Assembly: GCA_013115145.1 (NCBI GenBank) | Contig: JAAPAO010000193.1 | Coordinates: forward strand, 6,443-53,001 | Reading direction: 5' to 3' | Source: Perkinsus chesapeaki | Taxonomy: Eukaryota; Perkinsozoa; Perkinsida; Perkinsidae | DNA length: 46,559 nt | Shown here: one piece after another, positions 22,176 through 33,701 of the stretch | Layout: every line of letters starts with the position of its first letter | How positions within the stretch are numbered: the stretch's first letter is position 1 | Translations under genes and position numbers: made by a program | Notes under the pieces: generated by a model | Databases searched by the model: none | Told to the model about the DNA's origin: nothing | What the model saw: the letters and a program-made list of their open reading frames with translations, nothing else

Positions 22176-23081
22176 GAGGTAAAGTTCGAGCCGGAGTCGG
22201 TTCGTCCCCCGTATATTTTTTCATATTCATCTTTGTGTTGCCACCACACAATTCTGTGGTAGACAGGGCACGCATTTGTATTCGAACCGACAAGATAATT
22301 GTTGTTGGACCATACATTGTTGTCATCTCGCCTCAAGTTTGCGGCGAAATCCTCACCGTGCGAAAACACGATTTTGTCCCTCTTGCTTTCCTGCACCATT
22401 TGTTTCCTCATGTCTGCATCGAACTTTGTTGCTGCTAGTTGTTACTCCCTGAGTCCACATATCAGGTCTTAGTACGAAGCCTGAGATGAAGAAGGTCTTG
22501 GGGACTCCTATCTGCCGGGATCTGTGCCGAGTCGAGAGCGGTTGATGCTATCGGTTGATGCTGGCCGACCCTGGCAATACGATCCAAAGGCTTTGTACAA
22601 AGTAGTGCCTAGCAGGCAGGCAATATAGCTTCCAGGTACAATAGCTTGAGACCTCGGAGACAAGTAATGAAGCGTAGGTGAAGCTAACTCCTCACCAACA
22701 GCACGGACAAGAGATTCCGGCGAATCTTTGCTTTGCGACACAGCGACAGACAATAGCGCTGCGCCTGTGACCGACTACATCAGCGGGTGATCGCCAAGAC
22801 TCGTAGCTACATGTGGCCGAACAAAATCGATTTACATATGATATAGCAGGCAGACAGGTAGTACCTGTAAGGTACAAAGTGTACAAGCAGAAGGAATACA
22901 GAAATCTGAGTTTCTGTGCGTTTCTGTGCGGTAGGAGGGTTCAAACCTCAAACCTTTCTGTGCGTGCGTGTTGTCCCAGCGCACGCGTGCTTTTCCTCAC
23001 TTTGTTGCTCGTTGCCATAATTAGGCGGGCTGTAGCGAGACACAATATTGCGTTCAGTCCGGGGCGGCGAACCGACCACAG
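22176..23081 (-). mobile_element. 906-bp insertion flanked by AGTGCTTG direct repeats
   Basis: AGTGCTTG occurs at 22168-22175 and 23082-23089, exactly where the duplicated MCU-tail segment is interrupted. Subterminal inverted repeats GTCGGTTCG (22196-22204) and CGAACCGAC (23068-23076) lie near the ends. The minus strand carries coding-like sequence: at 22490-22910 the EELASPTLHYLSPRSQAIV segment shared with 12331-12740, then at 22180-22430 a polar stretch with VYHRIVWWQHKDEYEKIYGG. The frames are broken, so the element is defective. Family unknown. Confidence 0.7.
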
Positions 23082-23345
23082 AGTGCTTGTGTGAAGCTAT
23101 GATACCATTCATCCTCCCCTTCTTGATTCGCGTTATGGGAGTTGCTAGAGTAGCGTAATATTCATTAATTTTTAATGACATCCGCTTATCTTCTACTCAT
23201 CTGTACCATTGTTATCGGGAATGCCTTTGTGTTTCCCGATCGAGTCTATAGGAGCCAACCTGGTGGGCACAATTGAATTGATATGGTTTGTGAATTCTCA
23301 AGAGCTGACAAAAGCGTTGCTATCAACATCAAATGCAATCCCGCT
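23082..23345 (+). pseudogene. Truncated, nonsense-mutated copy of the secreted-protein gene
   Basis: Bases 23082-23345 repeat 21009-21272 with few changes, covering the intergenic DNA, the start codon (23177) and the signal peptide. TGG at residue 34 is TGA here (23274-23276). Homology ends after about 55 codons. Confidence 0.9.
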
Positions 23346-23853
23346 CTATCCTCAGTCATCTACGTGAGGACTGATTGCAAGGCAGTTATGATGCATAGAT
23401 CGCGTTATTCATAAAACTTGCCCTGGTTCTTGACCTTTCATTTTTCATCATCACCTTGCACGGCTTTTGGTTGATTGTTGGCGGGAATGCTCCCTCTGAG
23501 TTCGCGACATTGAGGTATCCAACATGGGGAATTCAGGAAGCATGTCCTGCATCGCACCGGACGGCCGCCACTCCACACAACATCGGTTTTAAAATACTTG
23601 ATAGCATGCAACTTCATTGGACTTAATATATCATAATCTTCTTCAACCTTAAGGATAATGCATACTGTAACTTGGCAAGGGCCCACTAGTTGGGTTAACC
23701 ATTAGAAGGGAACGTGTTGACAGATTGACTGAGTATCTGCTACTGCTGTTGCTCCCAATACTTCCGACACTAACACGCCCCATACGGCTGTAACTTGGCG
23801 GCTCTCTGGACAACTCGAAAGCACCTTAAAGCACACACTGGAGGAATCAATCA

Positions 23854-26331
23854 TTATATCAACCCACCTGATGACGAGGATGAACCCATTTGATACATGT
23901 TGACGGCAGCAGCAGCAGGCATAGAATCTACTGAACGATCAGGAGAAGATTTCGGCGGCGGAAGTGACCTCGGATATCTGACCAGAGGAAGCCTTCTACA
24001 AATACACAGACTTAGCTCACGCGCCAAGGGGATTGGAGGCCGGCCTCTTTGGCTCGTTTTTATCATCATCAGAATCAATGCCACGGACTCTATCGGATCC
24101 TGAAGAACACATAGTGGTAGATTCAGCTGTAGCGCCTGTACCTTCTGATCCTTCAGGCGATGACATGAATTGATGTGGGTCCGTCTGAAGGGAACCTTTT
24201 AAGGGACTCTTATAGCCTGTCGCTACTTCATCTGGATTATATAAAATGATAATGTCATTCGGAGGTTGCCCGTCGTCTTCCTCGAATACAACGTCTTTGC
24301 GTCCGGCAGTCCTCCGATGTATTCTCGCCGGAGAGACTAGATGCTCCGATCCCGACTCACTCTGCATTTCCAAGGTCTCTGCTGGGACACCTTCAAACTA
24401 GAATGAAGCAGCAGCTCAGAAGTCCTAAGTTCACCTTCACTGTGGTGTACAATCCTGATAACGCTGCCATCCCTCGAGGATTGACGTCCGTGTTTATGAG
24501 GGTGTAAACGAGTTACTTCGGTCTCAGCGTCACTGATCTGCCGATGATGCATTCGATGAACGCTGTAAGGGCAAGGTGTTCCCTCTTCAGGAACATCTGG
24601 GAAACAGAAGAATTCCACTTCATACCACCACAAATGGTCCTGTTGTGTGGCGTAAGGTAATCACACAAGCTGGAATGGTCTAGTTGGTTATGACGATCGC
24701 CTCACACGCGATAGGTCCCGAGTTCGATTCTCGGTTCCAGTATTCGCGGTCGTCTTCCCCTTACCTTCATCGGTAGTAGCTGCCGGACTTCTTACAGGGG
24801 TCGATACTTCGCTCGAAGCATCCTGCTCCTCCTCGGCGGTGCCTTCTTCAAGACTTCCTTCTTCCTCATGTTGTCGAACGTAATCTCGGTATGCCGGATG
24901 AACTCGGAACCTAATAACACCTACGCAACGCTATTCCGCATTGGTGGTACAATCGGCGGAGGAATGACTGGACAGTTCCTGTCATGCTCATCGCCATAAG
25001 GGCACCATCGAGGACTGTGTTCACTCGGCTCAACTCTCGATCCCGATAGTCTCCGAGGAAACTGAAATGTGGGTTCAGAAGAGTCCTCAGTGTCTGGCTG
25101 ACTTTTTGATGGGGATGCCGTTATCCAAATGGAAGGCGAAACAGCATCTGAAGTGTCAAGTGAAGAATCCCTCAGGCGTCGCCGCTACAGGTTATTGTCG
25201 AGGATTATGGTACGGTCGAGATTTCTCCCGAGGCACTTCAAGTCTTTGACCAGAATAGTGGATTCTCTTTCATGATCAAAAAATTCCTGAGTTCGCATAG
25301 TTCCACAGCTGCTGCGTTGGATCTCACCGAACAGTGCTCGCGATAAAGCCTGTGCGACACTAACATGCCATGCGGGTCCAAGAAGTCCACAACTTGATCA
25401 GCTGGAAGGATATAAGTATTACCTCATCAAATCATATCTTACCGTAGCTCTTGCAACCGGCAGTGAAGATGACAATCTCAAATTTACTGGCCCAGTAGGA
25501 GAGATATACCCTCACCCACGGACGTAGAAATATGTACGCCTGATTGCAGTCGAAATCAGCAATCGCCTTCGCCGCCGATACCGACTGATTCAGAATTTTC
25601 TTTATCTGTTGGATCGGCATAAACTCGCATGAAGTGCTGACTGGTGCCCTCGGCCTCCGGATCGAGGCCTGAAAGAAGTTGCTATCATTTGCATCTTGGT
25701 GCGTAAGACGTGACGGTTCAGTGTCTCATTTTTTGTATTGCTCGAGTTTCAAGTCCATAAAAACACTTACGAAGACCTTTTGTGATTTCCTAGCGCTTCC
25801 GCACGTGCTTTGGGTCACGTCGAACAGCTGTAGAGAAACACTCTGTGTTAATGATGTGGATGAACTGCTGCCAATTATCGCAAACATGCCGGATTATTGA
25901 TGTTTATTAGTAGATAGCGCACAGTGTATAGTATCATTCAGGATATTAGTGAAGAGTAAGTAGTGAGCTCTTCTAAACCGATCTTATAGAGAGACGCCTA
26001 CTACTTAGCCAGCAAAGGGAATCGAATTGGAGCCAGACCACCGCAGTTGAGGAGCTCACCCGATTGATGGAGGAAGTCATAAGACATCAGAGTGAGGGTA
26101 TCATCAACATCCAAGCATAATGTAGGCCTGTTAGGGTATTCAGGGGGTGGTCTGATGACGAATAAACAAGAGAGCGGTATGGAATTTCCCACAGATAGGG
26201 CCAATCTTCCTCGTTGCTAACATCATGATCTTCACGTTTACATTGACGTAGCTAACATTCGATGAGGTGCTACAATCATTTGGATTTACCTGCGCGATCG
26301 ACTTGAATGCATGCAAAGACTGTTCGCAAAC
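23854..26331 (-). CDS. FCP1/NIF-domain (HAD-type) protein phosphatase with acidic disordered tail
   Basis: A CTD-phosphatase-like (FCP1, SCP, NIF) HAD enzyme. Exons: 26290-26331, 26060-26127, 25586-25668, 25443-25539, 25328-25401, 25189-25286, 25103-25147, 24921-25061, 24796-24910, 24391-24639, 24021-24361, 23854-23995, about 497 residues in phase. The motif LCLDVDDTLT supplies the catalytic DxDxT. Then come FLRPWVRVYLSYWASKFEIV with IFTAG, DQVVDFLDPHG, LVKDLKCLGRNL with TIILDN, and DNGIPIK. The C-terminal half is rich in Ser, Glu, Asp and Pro, probably disordered. Exons upstream of 26331 (open frames at 26380-26607) are likely but unresolved. The 24921-25061 and 24796-24910 exons are separated by only 10 nt (GTGTTATTAG on the coding strand). 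A tRNA gene lies antisense in intron 24640-24795. Confidence 0.87.
24670..24741 (+). tRNA. tRNA-Val (anticodon CAC)
   Basis: Acceptor stem CTGGAAT/GTTCCAG (one T-G pair), anticodon stem ATCGC/GCGAT with loop CTCACAC giving anticodon CAC, and T stem CCGAG/CTCGG around TTCGATT. The discriminator base is T. No intron. It lies wholly inside intron 24640-24795 of the minus-strand phosphatase gene, in the opposite direction. Confidence 0.93.
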
Positions 26332-27154
26332 CTGAAAGGAGTCACCTGCGCAAATCACCACACGAAAGAGAAATGCATTTACACTTGTCCAGTCAAATTC
26401 TTCCGCGTGCGCAATCCCCTCCTTGGGTAAAGGTCGAGGAAGATACCCGAGCCTCGAGGAATCATTCTGACTGTTGTAATGCGAGCCGTCAGGGGTCTTC
26501 GATCCCACGGAACTGTGGCGACTTTGTGCGGTTGATGGGCGTCGAGGGTCGAGTAGTCTGAAAAAGCTGGTAACCGACGATATAGCAAGGCCGCTTCGCG
26601 AATCCACCTTTACATCTTTGCTATTTTAGCTCCCAATAGTGTTATTTTCTTCCACTATTATTGCTCATAATATCGCTATTTTCCCTATTATTGCTATTTT
26701 ATTTCTAGTGTCAAGTTCTATTTTGTTCTATTTCTGAACTAGTGGCCTGAGAAATATGAACTCACCCATGATTTCCATCGCCAACTTGCTCGAGTGTGTG
26801 TTGTGGCGGTAAAGTAAGGTGTGAAGATCCAACTCTCAGAGATGGTACTGCATAGGTTGATAGCATTCTATAGGAAATGCTGAGAGCTACTTTATGGTTA
26901 ATTCAAATCTAGGGTGTTGCTATAATCCATTCCAATCGGTTTGCATACCGCTCCCTCCCCGTATTGACAAACATTGAAGCATAACACTCTGATGACAACA
27001 CGATAATCATGATTGAGTTGCACAAATTGGCTTAACAAAGGACTCTTCACTGCTCGGGGATGACTGGATTTTTGTACCGCTGACGAAAAAGGCGTTTCCT
27101 TAGCGGAGCGAAGCGCCGACCCCACACCTTCGTATTGAATATGCATTTGGGTAT
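26332..27154. other. Unresolved phosphatase 5' region and AT-rich spacer
   Basis: From 26332 to about 26607 the minus strand stays open in two frames and probably holds N-terminal phosphatase exons, but no start codon or phase-consistent donor was found. From 26620 to 26760 the DNA is a T-rich run with repeated CTATTATTGCTATTTT-like words. Nothing recognisable follows up to 27154. Confidence 0.4.
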
Positions 27155-28030
27155 TCACTTGGGGAATACGTAACCCCACCGCAGCGCTTTCCAATTTCTA
27201 TACAGCGGTGTTTCGCCTCTGACAAGAACGAGTCGTTCTGAACGACGGTAAAAGAGGAATGAACCGGCAGCCAACCTGCCAGTGTTGGAAATGCCCGAGG
27301 ATCCGCCAGCCCTTCTAGAAAACTGACAGTGAAATCATGAGCGTGTTAACGAGCTAACAATCACCTATTGACGTGATGTGGCCAATCACATGCCTGCTTG
27401 TCGGAGGATATACAACTCCCTTTCAACCACACCTGATAAGTCGATAACAGAGGGCTTATAATTACGGTTACTTCATGACCGGCCTCGGTAGTACTGATGG
27501 CTGGATCACTTTCCTTACCGATATTCCAAAATTTATGAGAGCCTCGAATTGGTCGATCTGTCAGTACTGCTAAAGCTTGCCTACCAACCCTATATGCCTG
27601 CACGCCTGCACAGGCGGACTTGATCTCCTCGCATCGACGCTGAGCCATCACGAGGCGCGCATACGGACTGTGGTCGAGGTTCCGAAGGACTACCTGGAAT
27701 AATGTGGCGCGCGGTCACCAATCGTAGTAACCATACAGTGTTTTCTGTCTTCTGCCATTCACAGCTTAATTTTGCCGCTTTCTCATCTACCGTTTGCTCA
27801 TCGAGACTCTCCGGTGGACTTGGACGGTCATCTGGCGTCACGTCACGCGGGTGAGCACTCATCCATTTTTGCTTCAGAAAATCGGATTTACTTGACCAGA
27901 GGTATACCTTCGCGGCATCCACGTGACACGAACGCCTCGCCTTCTTTCAAACCTTTTCCCTCTCTGCGTTGCTTAAGGCCTCCTGGGGCGCCAAAACTGT
28001 GTCCCAGTCCTCCCCACCGAGGGGGTCCAT
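27155..28030 (-). CDS. Uncharacterised protein, 4 exons, 168 aa
   Basis: Start ATG at 28030. Exons 27953-28030, 27737-27907, 27519-27693 and 27155-27237 join in phase (0, 0, 1) and end at TGA. The protein begins MDPLGGEDWDTVLAPQEA, is charged and helical in the middle (a MAQRRCEEIKSACAGVQAY segment), and ends ETPLYRNWKALRWGYVFPK. There is no signal peptide and no membrane helix. I do not recognise the family. The first junction uses a GTTTGA donor and an AAG acceptor, weaker than the others. Consistent phase over three introns makes a real gene likely. Confidence 0.6.
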
Positions 28031-29769
28031 ACCAGTAAGAGCGAAAATGCACATTCTGCACTGTGAATGGATGTACCTTCGGAAGGCGTCGAGACTTGAT
28101 ATGGAAGTGATATCATCAATACTTAGATATATAGATTGTCCGCTACTGAGTAATAATAATTAACCAATATAATAAATATAAAAGACAGTATCCTATGGTG
28201 TTTATATTTTTATAGATTATTGATTATAAAAGACAAGAAGAATTGTAGGAATTTTCCGATTCCAAATCTGAAGAAGATCGTACCGATTCTAACTTTCATA
28301 GACTTGGAAAGCTGAGGAGGTAGATCAAAACAATAAACTTATTCGGGTAACATCACATACTGATATCTAGAAGATCGGACAAAATGTTCTTTAACATTCC
28401 CCGGAGATGTCCACCAGCTTGTGTGTTCCAACCACAGGGTTTTGTTACTGGCAACAGCTTTCATATATCTAATAAATATTCCTAATAAATGGTCTTAGTA
28501 GGATAACATCACCCAGCGACCTCCCTTGGCCCTGAGAAATCATCGACATTGATGATAGCGCGGCGGTTGGGCAGTAAGGAATTGACTTCCGGGCAACCTC
28601 GGAATACCACGATCGCTCCGCCCTGGACGGGGCTCTGGAAGCCATCGGCGGAAGCATTATTACTTGTAGGGCCCTTGAGATCTTGTCAGAGCAATAAAGC
28701 TCATAAGGTTCAATAGCAATGTAAAAAAGATATCTGCAAGGTTGGTATGTTGACTAAGTCTAAAGACAGTTACTGTTGTAATATGTCCTGTGGCGCTCCT
28801 ACAGCCCTTTGGTCGTCCTTATTATGGAGGCAAGGGCCCATGCTATCAATTGGGTAATGGTCCATTAACTCACGCACCTACACTTTACTTGCACTTTTGA
28901 ACTATGCCAAAGGCAGTCTCCGAAACAATGCCGGTGAAATAGACCACTTGCGTTTGCAGGGATCGAAATTTTCGATGAATTTTCGTGGAACTCTGGACAA
29001 TTTTCACCCCTTCGCACCGAAAGGGCATATCCTATCATCATGAGGAATACACGTACGTGTAGAAGGTTGACGTCGTCGTATGGACGACAATCCGAATTTC
29101 GCAACGATCGTGAGCGCCTGGAATTAGCTACTTATGGGATCTTACAAACTGAGCTCTTCCAGTGGGAGAGTCGCACGCACGCTGTAGATAAACTGCATTT
29201 TTGCTGCGTTTTTCGAAAGGTGTCTGAAAACATCCAATGTGCTACCGGCAGTATCAGGGTAATAGATGTACTTTAGTTGGTTTCCAGAATACGGGATCCT
29301 CAAAGAAGTAATCAGATATTAAAGGTGTTAGGATATGACTTGATACACCTAACCGTATGGGAGTGTTAGCGATGCAAAGCAGAAAAGGCGGGCCCTTTGA
29401 GCATAGTACTAAGGGAGCGAAGTGATAACAAAGTTAGTCCTACTCAATAAAAGAAAGACATTGAGATGAGACATGTTGAGGCCTGCATTCAGCAAATTGA
29501 TATTTATATAATATACTAAATAGATATGAATAATACTATAATAACCCTTAATACTACTATATAAATTTATAATAAAATCATGATGAATATAAAACTAACT
29601 TCATTACTACTATATATAATGATATACATTTTACTAACAATATACTGAATAGATATTAATCACATAGTGAATAGTGAATACTAACAACCAACAAGTCGGA
29701 CTTGTAGGATATTATAAATTACAACTTTTCCGATTCTAACTAACTTGGCTAATATATTAAAGTCAACGA
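28031..29769. other. Intergenic, partly very AT-rich
   Basis: No gene recognised. 28130-28260 and 29490-29690 are strongly AT-rich, with ATATA and TAATAC words. Similar phrases (TTTTCCGATTCYAA, ACTTGG) near 28250-28310 and 29720-29750 hint at a dispersed repeat. Open frames on both strands at 28865-29276 have no supporting motif. Confidence 0.5.
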
Positions 29770-30144
29770 CTATTTTATGGATACAGCCCAAAACAGAGGG
29801 ATATACTTTGTCACCTGCTTCAGCGGCTTCGGGTTGATGACCGTCAATAATAGAAGTTGCCGTAGCGTCAAACTGATAACATGGGACCTCATCATCATAA
29901 GAAAAGGTGATCCCACATGAGATAATATATTTTTATCTCTTATTCCGGGATGAAGATTATCCGGTTCGATTTGTAAGGCAATCCATCGCTGCCCGGGCGG
30001 TTTTTTGTCATTTGTGTAGCCCCCAAAATTGACTAAGTGATGAACGACTCCGTCAGCTGAAGGAAATGTTAAGTTTTCCGGGGCGTCTGTATTGTTACGT
30101 CCGCCTACCCTCTGCTGCTCTGTGTCTTTCATGGGTATATTCAC
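29770..30144 (-). CDS. Possible GT10 (fucosyltransferase-like) fragment
   Basis: One open frame with ATG at 30132 or slightly upstream. It contains ADGVVHHLVNF, then KKPPGQRWIALQIEPDN. This resembles the A-D-x-V-x-x-H and R-P-P-G-Q-x-W-V-x-x-x-E pattern of GT10 alpha-1,3-fucosyltransferases. The donor-binding half of such an enzyme was not found on either side, so this is a fragment, a gene with unresolved exons, or coincidence. Confidence 0.35.
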   Translation of the reverse strand: MNIPMKDTEQQRVGGRNNTDAPENLTFPSADGVVHHLVNFGGYTNDKKPPGQRWIALQIEPDNLHPGIRDKNILSHVGSPFLMMMRSHVISLTLRQLLLLTVINPKPLKQVTKYIPLFWAVSIK

Positions 30145-30541
30145 ACTTTACTGGACAAGGGCTGTACAGCTGATTAGGTTGCTGCTGACCCCAGAAGGTA
30201 TCGGCAAATAGTATCAATGCTGATCGCTGAAGGAAACGAATGATACGTAGCACGATATAGACAACATTACAAAGTAATGCTCATATCAGGCTGCAATACC
30301 ATCATAATTGGTATTGCTAGATTCCACTGTATGAGACACCAATAACGATAAAAGCATTGCGATATGTTCATTAGTTATACTATATGGCAATGGAAAGATT
30401 CACTCACACAAACTTGCTAATTGTCTGAGAAGTCTCTTGAGGGTGCATTCTGGTGTCGTTGGATTAAGAACGAGCCCGACCTTGAGGAATGCTCACGTAT
30501 GATTTAATCGCCAATATGAATGCCCAGGAGTATCAATGCCC

Positions 30542-31227
30542 CTAAGGTTCTATTCGACCATCGAGGCTCCCGTAAAGTACAATAGTCTTCCATAGGGAGT
30601 CGAGCCAAACGTTCTCAAAGCCACAAGATGGGGGGCAGCTACCACCGTATACTTCGCACGAGAATACGAGATTTGGCCAGCGGTGTGCTAGGGCGAGAAA
30701 TACCTTGGTTATGCCATCGAGGATGCGGTCGATATTTGCCGTTACTTTCCGTAGCATAGCATTAACGTATCGTTCATCAAGTCCTGTGGAGTTACGTTGC
30801 CAGGTGTGCTCTGTTGAAGTGTTTACCGTATCCCATCTTTTTCAATTCGGCATTGGTCATGTGCGTTAATGATCTGACTGGAGCCATCAGGACAGGAACT
30901 ACGCTGGCCTTCGATGGCTGAGGTGTCATCCGGAGAAGGCCACGTGGGTCTGCCGGAGAGTCTTCTCTGGCTTTCAATTGTGAACTCGTATCTTCGTCTG
31001 GAGGACTCCGGAACGCCCTGGATGGCGGGAGGTTTCTCCCTAATGAGCGATCGCATGAGTTTGATGGCCCAACTTATCGTGCAACTCGATAAGCGCGATG
31101 AGCAAGTCACTGACGGTTGCGAATAATCACAGGTGCTGGGAGCTTTCGCGATCGTCATGGAATTCAGGAATCCAGGAGGGAACATTGCGAGTGTTTCTTC
31201 GTTTACTAGGAATATATTGACCTGCAA
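30542..31227 (-). CDS. Uncharacterised gene, exon structure unclear
   Basis: Two coding-like minus-strand stretches. 30820-31227 includes NEETLAMFPPGFLNSM and, in another frame, MTNAELKKMGYGKHFNRAHL. 30542-30757 includes RWPNLVFSCEVYGGSCPPSC. The second motif is reminiscent of glycosyltransferases with an F-S-x-E-x-x-C-x-P element, but that is weak. No complete in-phase model was obtained. Confidence 0.35.
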
Positions 31228-32594
31228 GCTCTAAGCTATTTTTCAACACTACCAACATTTCAAGGTAATCGAAGAGAGTATTTTGGCAATGCTGATTGAG
31301 AACTAATCACACTAGTGAAGTCAGCTTGCCATTATTTACCTACTATTGAAAAGGGTTCACTAAGCGGTATTTAATATAAGCTGCTAGTGATGAAGTTGAT
31401 CCTATCCTTTACATGTAGTGATACGCATACGCTCAGTTATATTAGTAAGTACATAATGCAGCATTATAAGAAATACGTTCACCTATTGGCGGCGCTACGG
31501 AACGATTATAAATATACTGAGAACTGTCCGGTACAAAAAGGACAATGAAGAGGTGTTGTCAAATTCCGCCGAGACCTACCACCATCAGAGGCTTCCTTTT
31601 TATATCGCTTCAGCTCGACAGACAAATCGATAATGGCCTAAAGAACTACCAGATTGGCTTCTGAGAGCAAAGAGCACTCCCTTACACCCTCAAGCTGCCT
31701 TAGACGTGCTGTAGTTGTCGAGTGAACGTAATAACTAAAACATGATAACAATACATATACTGTGGCAGTCTTACGTATTCATCATGACACATATCAATAC
31801 CAGCATCATTAATACTATAACCGCTACCGCAAGGCCTCTCCCGACTGTGCTGGGCGATTGCCGGGAGAGCGTACTGCGGACCATGAGAATGAAAAAAAAA
31901 TGCAGCTACTAATTTTCATTGGTCCCATCGTAATAATCTCGGACGCTGTAATGAATCGCTCAATTGAAACGCCGACAGTTTCAAACTAACACAGATATAT
32001 TCAAGGCTGCCCGTGCGTCATGGCAATTCGATGACCTACTAGTATCGCTTCCGACACGGATTGTCATGTTTCGTGTGAGCCGAACTACTAGAACGTTTAT
32101 CAAACATTAGTATCTATCTGAAGCAGATCCGTCTGGACTAACTCAGCCAAACATACCGTCAGTAACTGACTTTGTAAGTGCTGCCATCTTGGTGAATTAT
32201 TTCCATTATATGATTCAATCACCCTTCGCCATTTACAGGATTCACTGTTTTCAGTCGGGGCCCCACGACACGCCCCCGCCGTCGCTGAGTTGCGCTCGCC
32301 CGTAACGGTAGGATATTCATGGATGAGCTGCACTTATAAGTACAGTGGCTAAGCCATCACGCTCCACTATGATAGATCTATCATGGTCGAATTTCCACCA
32401 GAGTGAACCGTCAGAGAAAATAACGCAGCCAAACGTAGGAAGGTTCTGGCTGTTATCTTCGCACTGGTTGCTGATTAGATGTCTCATGTGGATGTAATCG
32501 ACTTGGCTTACAGCAATGTAGGAACTGCTCGAGGAGATATTGAAGACAATCTTATAACCCTCCGCAAGGAGGCAAGTGCCTAGTGTACTTCTCG
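31228..32594. other. Intergenic, no gene seen
   Basis: No motif or splice-consistent model. An imperfect hairpin with arms CTCTCCCG/CGGGAGAG lies at about 31839-31870. A short coiled-coil-like open stretch at about 32511-32580 (RGDIEDNLITLRKEAS) may be an upstream exon of the leucine-rich-repeat gene. Confidence 0.45.
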
Positions 32595-33410
32595 ATGATG
32601 GTGAAGCGTCAGTTACGTATTGCGACCGCGGAGCTGCAGGCTGCCGAGAAGGCTTTGGAAGCAGCCAAAAAGGAAAAGGACTTTGCAAGAAGTAAGACTC
32701 TGTCAAAGCAACAGAGGTTGATCGCTGTTGTGAAATAACAGATGCTGAGAAGACCAGAGATGCCCGCGCTACAATCGAGGCCAAAAGTGGCGTCGCTGGG
32801 AGGTTGAAAAAAGATATCAGAAAGTGACGTGGAGACAGCTTGTGTGATAGAGGTTTTCTCAGTTCAGAGGAAGTCCTTCGAAGGGAGTCCCCAATAACAA
32901 GTATCCTACAAAACTACTCCAGTGCGATTCCAACAGTTAAAGTGCTGAGAATGACAGCGTGCTGTCTGACTGGAGAAACACTGAGGATCCTACTGGAGGA
33001 GTTGGAGGGAAAACAGTGTCTACTTGAAGAGCTGGTACGTCTACTATCAGCGAGCTGCCGGGGCTGGTTTCCGATCGAACTGTGGGAGCTTTCAGGTACT
33101 CGATTGCAATGATTTTTCTGATCCTTCATGTTGTGATATAATCTCAAACATTATCAACAGCAAGTCCTTGCCTTGTATCAAGACGCTCTCCATCAGGCAT
33201 TGCGGCATCGACACTGAAGGGCTTTCCGTAAAGCTACCGAAGTTGACATGCTTATTAGTTTTTGCCCAGGCGATTCTTTCGTGTTTGGCTGCGCCAACTA
33301 CGATAGAAAAGGTCGATCTCCGAGACAATCCTCAAATACCCGATAAAGTGATGAAAGTGGCGGTGGACAGCCTGATGCGATTCAACCAAAGAATCAAGAT
33401 AGCATCATAA
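32595..33410 (+). CDS. Coiled-coil and leucine-rich-repeat (RNI-like) protein (207 aa)
   Basis: Exons 32595-32691, 32742-32823, 32863-33034, 33096-33227 and 33270-33410 join in phase and end at TAA. Residues 1-60 form a charged coiled coil (ELQAAEKALEAAKKEKDFAR). The rest reads as ribonuclease-inhibitor-type repeats: VKVLRMTACCLTGETLRILL, LDCNDFSDPSCCDIISNII, IKTLSIRHCGIDTEGL and IEKVDLRDNPQI, each a strand with a Cys or Asn turn and a helix. A protein-binding role is likely; the partner is unknown. The start is the first of two adjacent ATGs (32595, 32598). An upstream exon cannot be excluded. Confidence 0.7.
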
Positions 33411-33701
33411 CAATATTAGCAGTTTCAAAAGACGTTGCGTTATAGTTGATAAGTCGAACACCAAATGACTGTTACTTTCGAAACCAGCCTGAGCAGATAG
33501 AAAGTATATCGACCAACGAGCACCCTGTTAATATAACACTCAAGGGACAATAGCAACAGATGCCTTGATTAAACAGAGTGTTAATTATTCTATAACGCAA
33601 TCCACGAGATTGACGACGGTAACCCGCTAGAAACACATCGGTCGCTGGAATGAGCGTGCTTATAAAAATAACTGGTCAAACTGGGGTGCTTAGAAAGAAA
33701 T

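Noticed and set aside
32317-32784. A 155-codon minus-strand frame as a gene.
   Set aside because: It overlaps the in-phase coiled-coil exons of the plus-strand leucine-rich-repeat gene and has Ser-rich, patternless composition.
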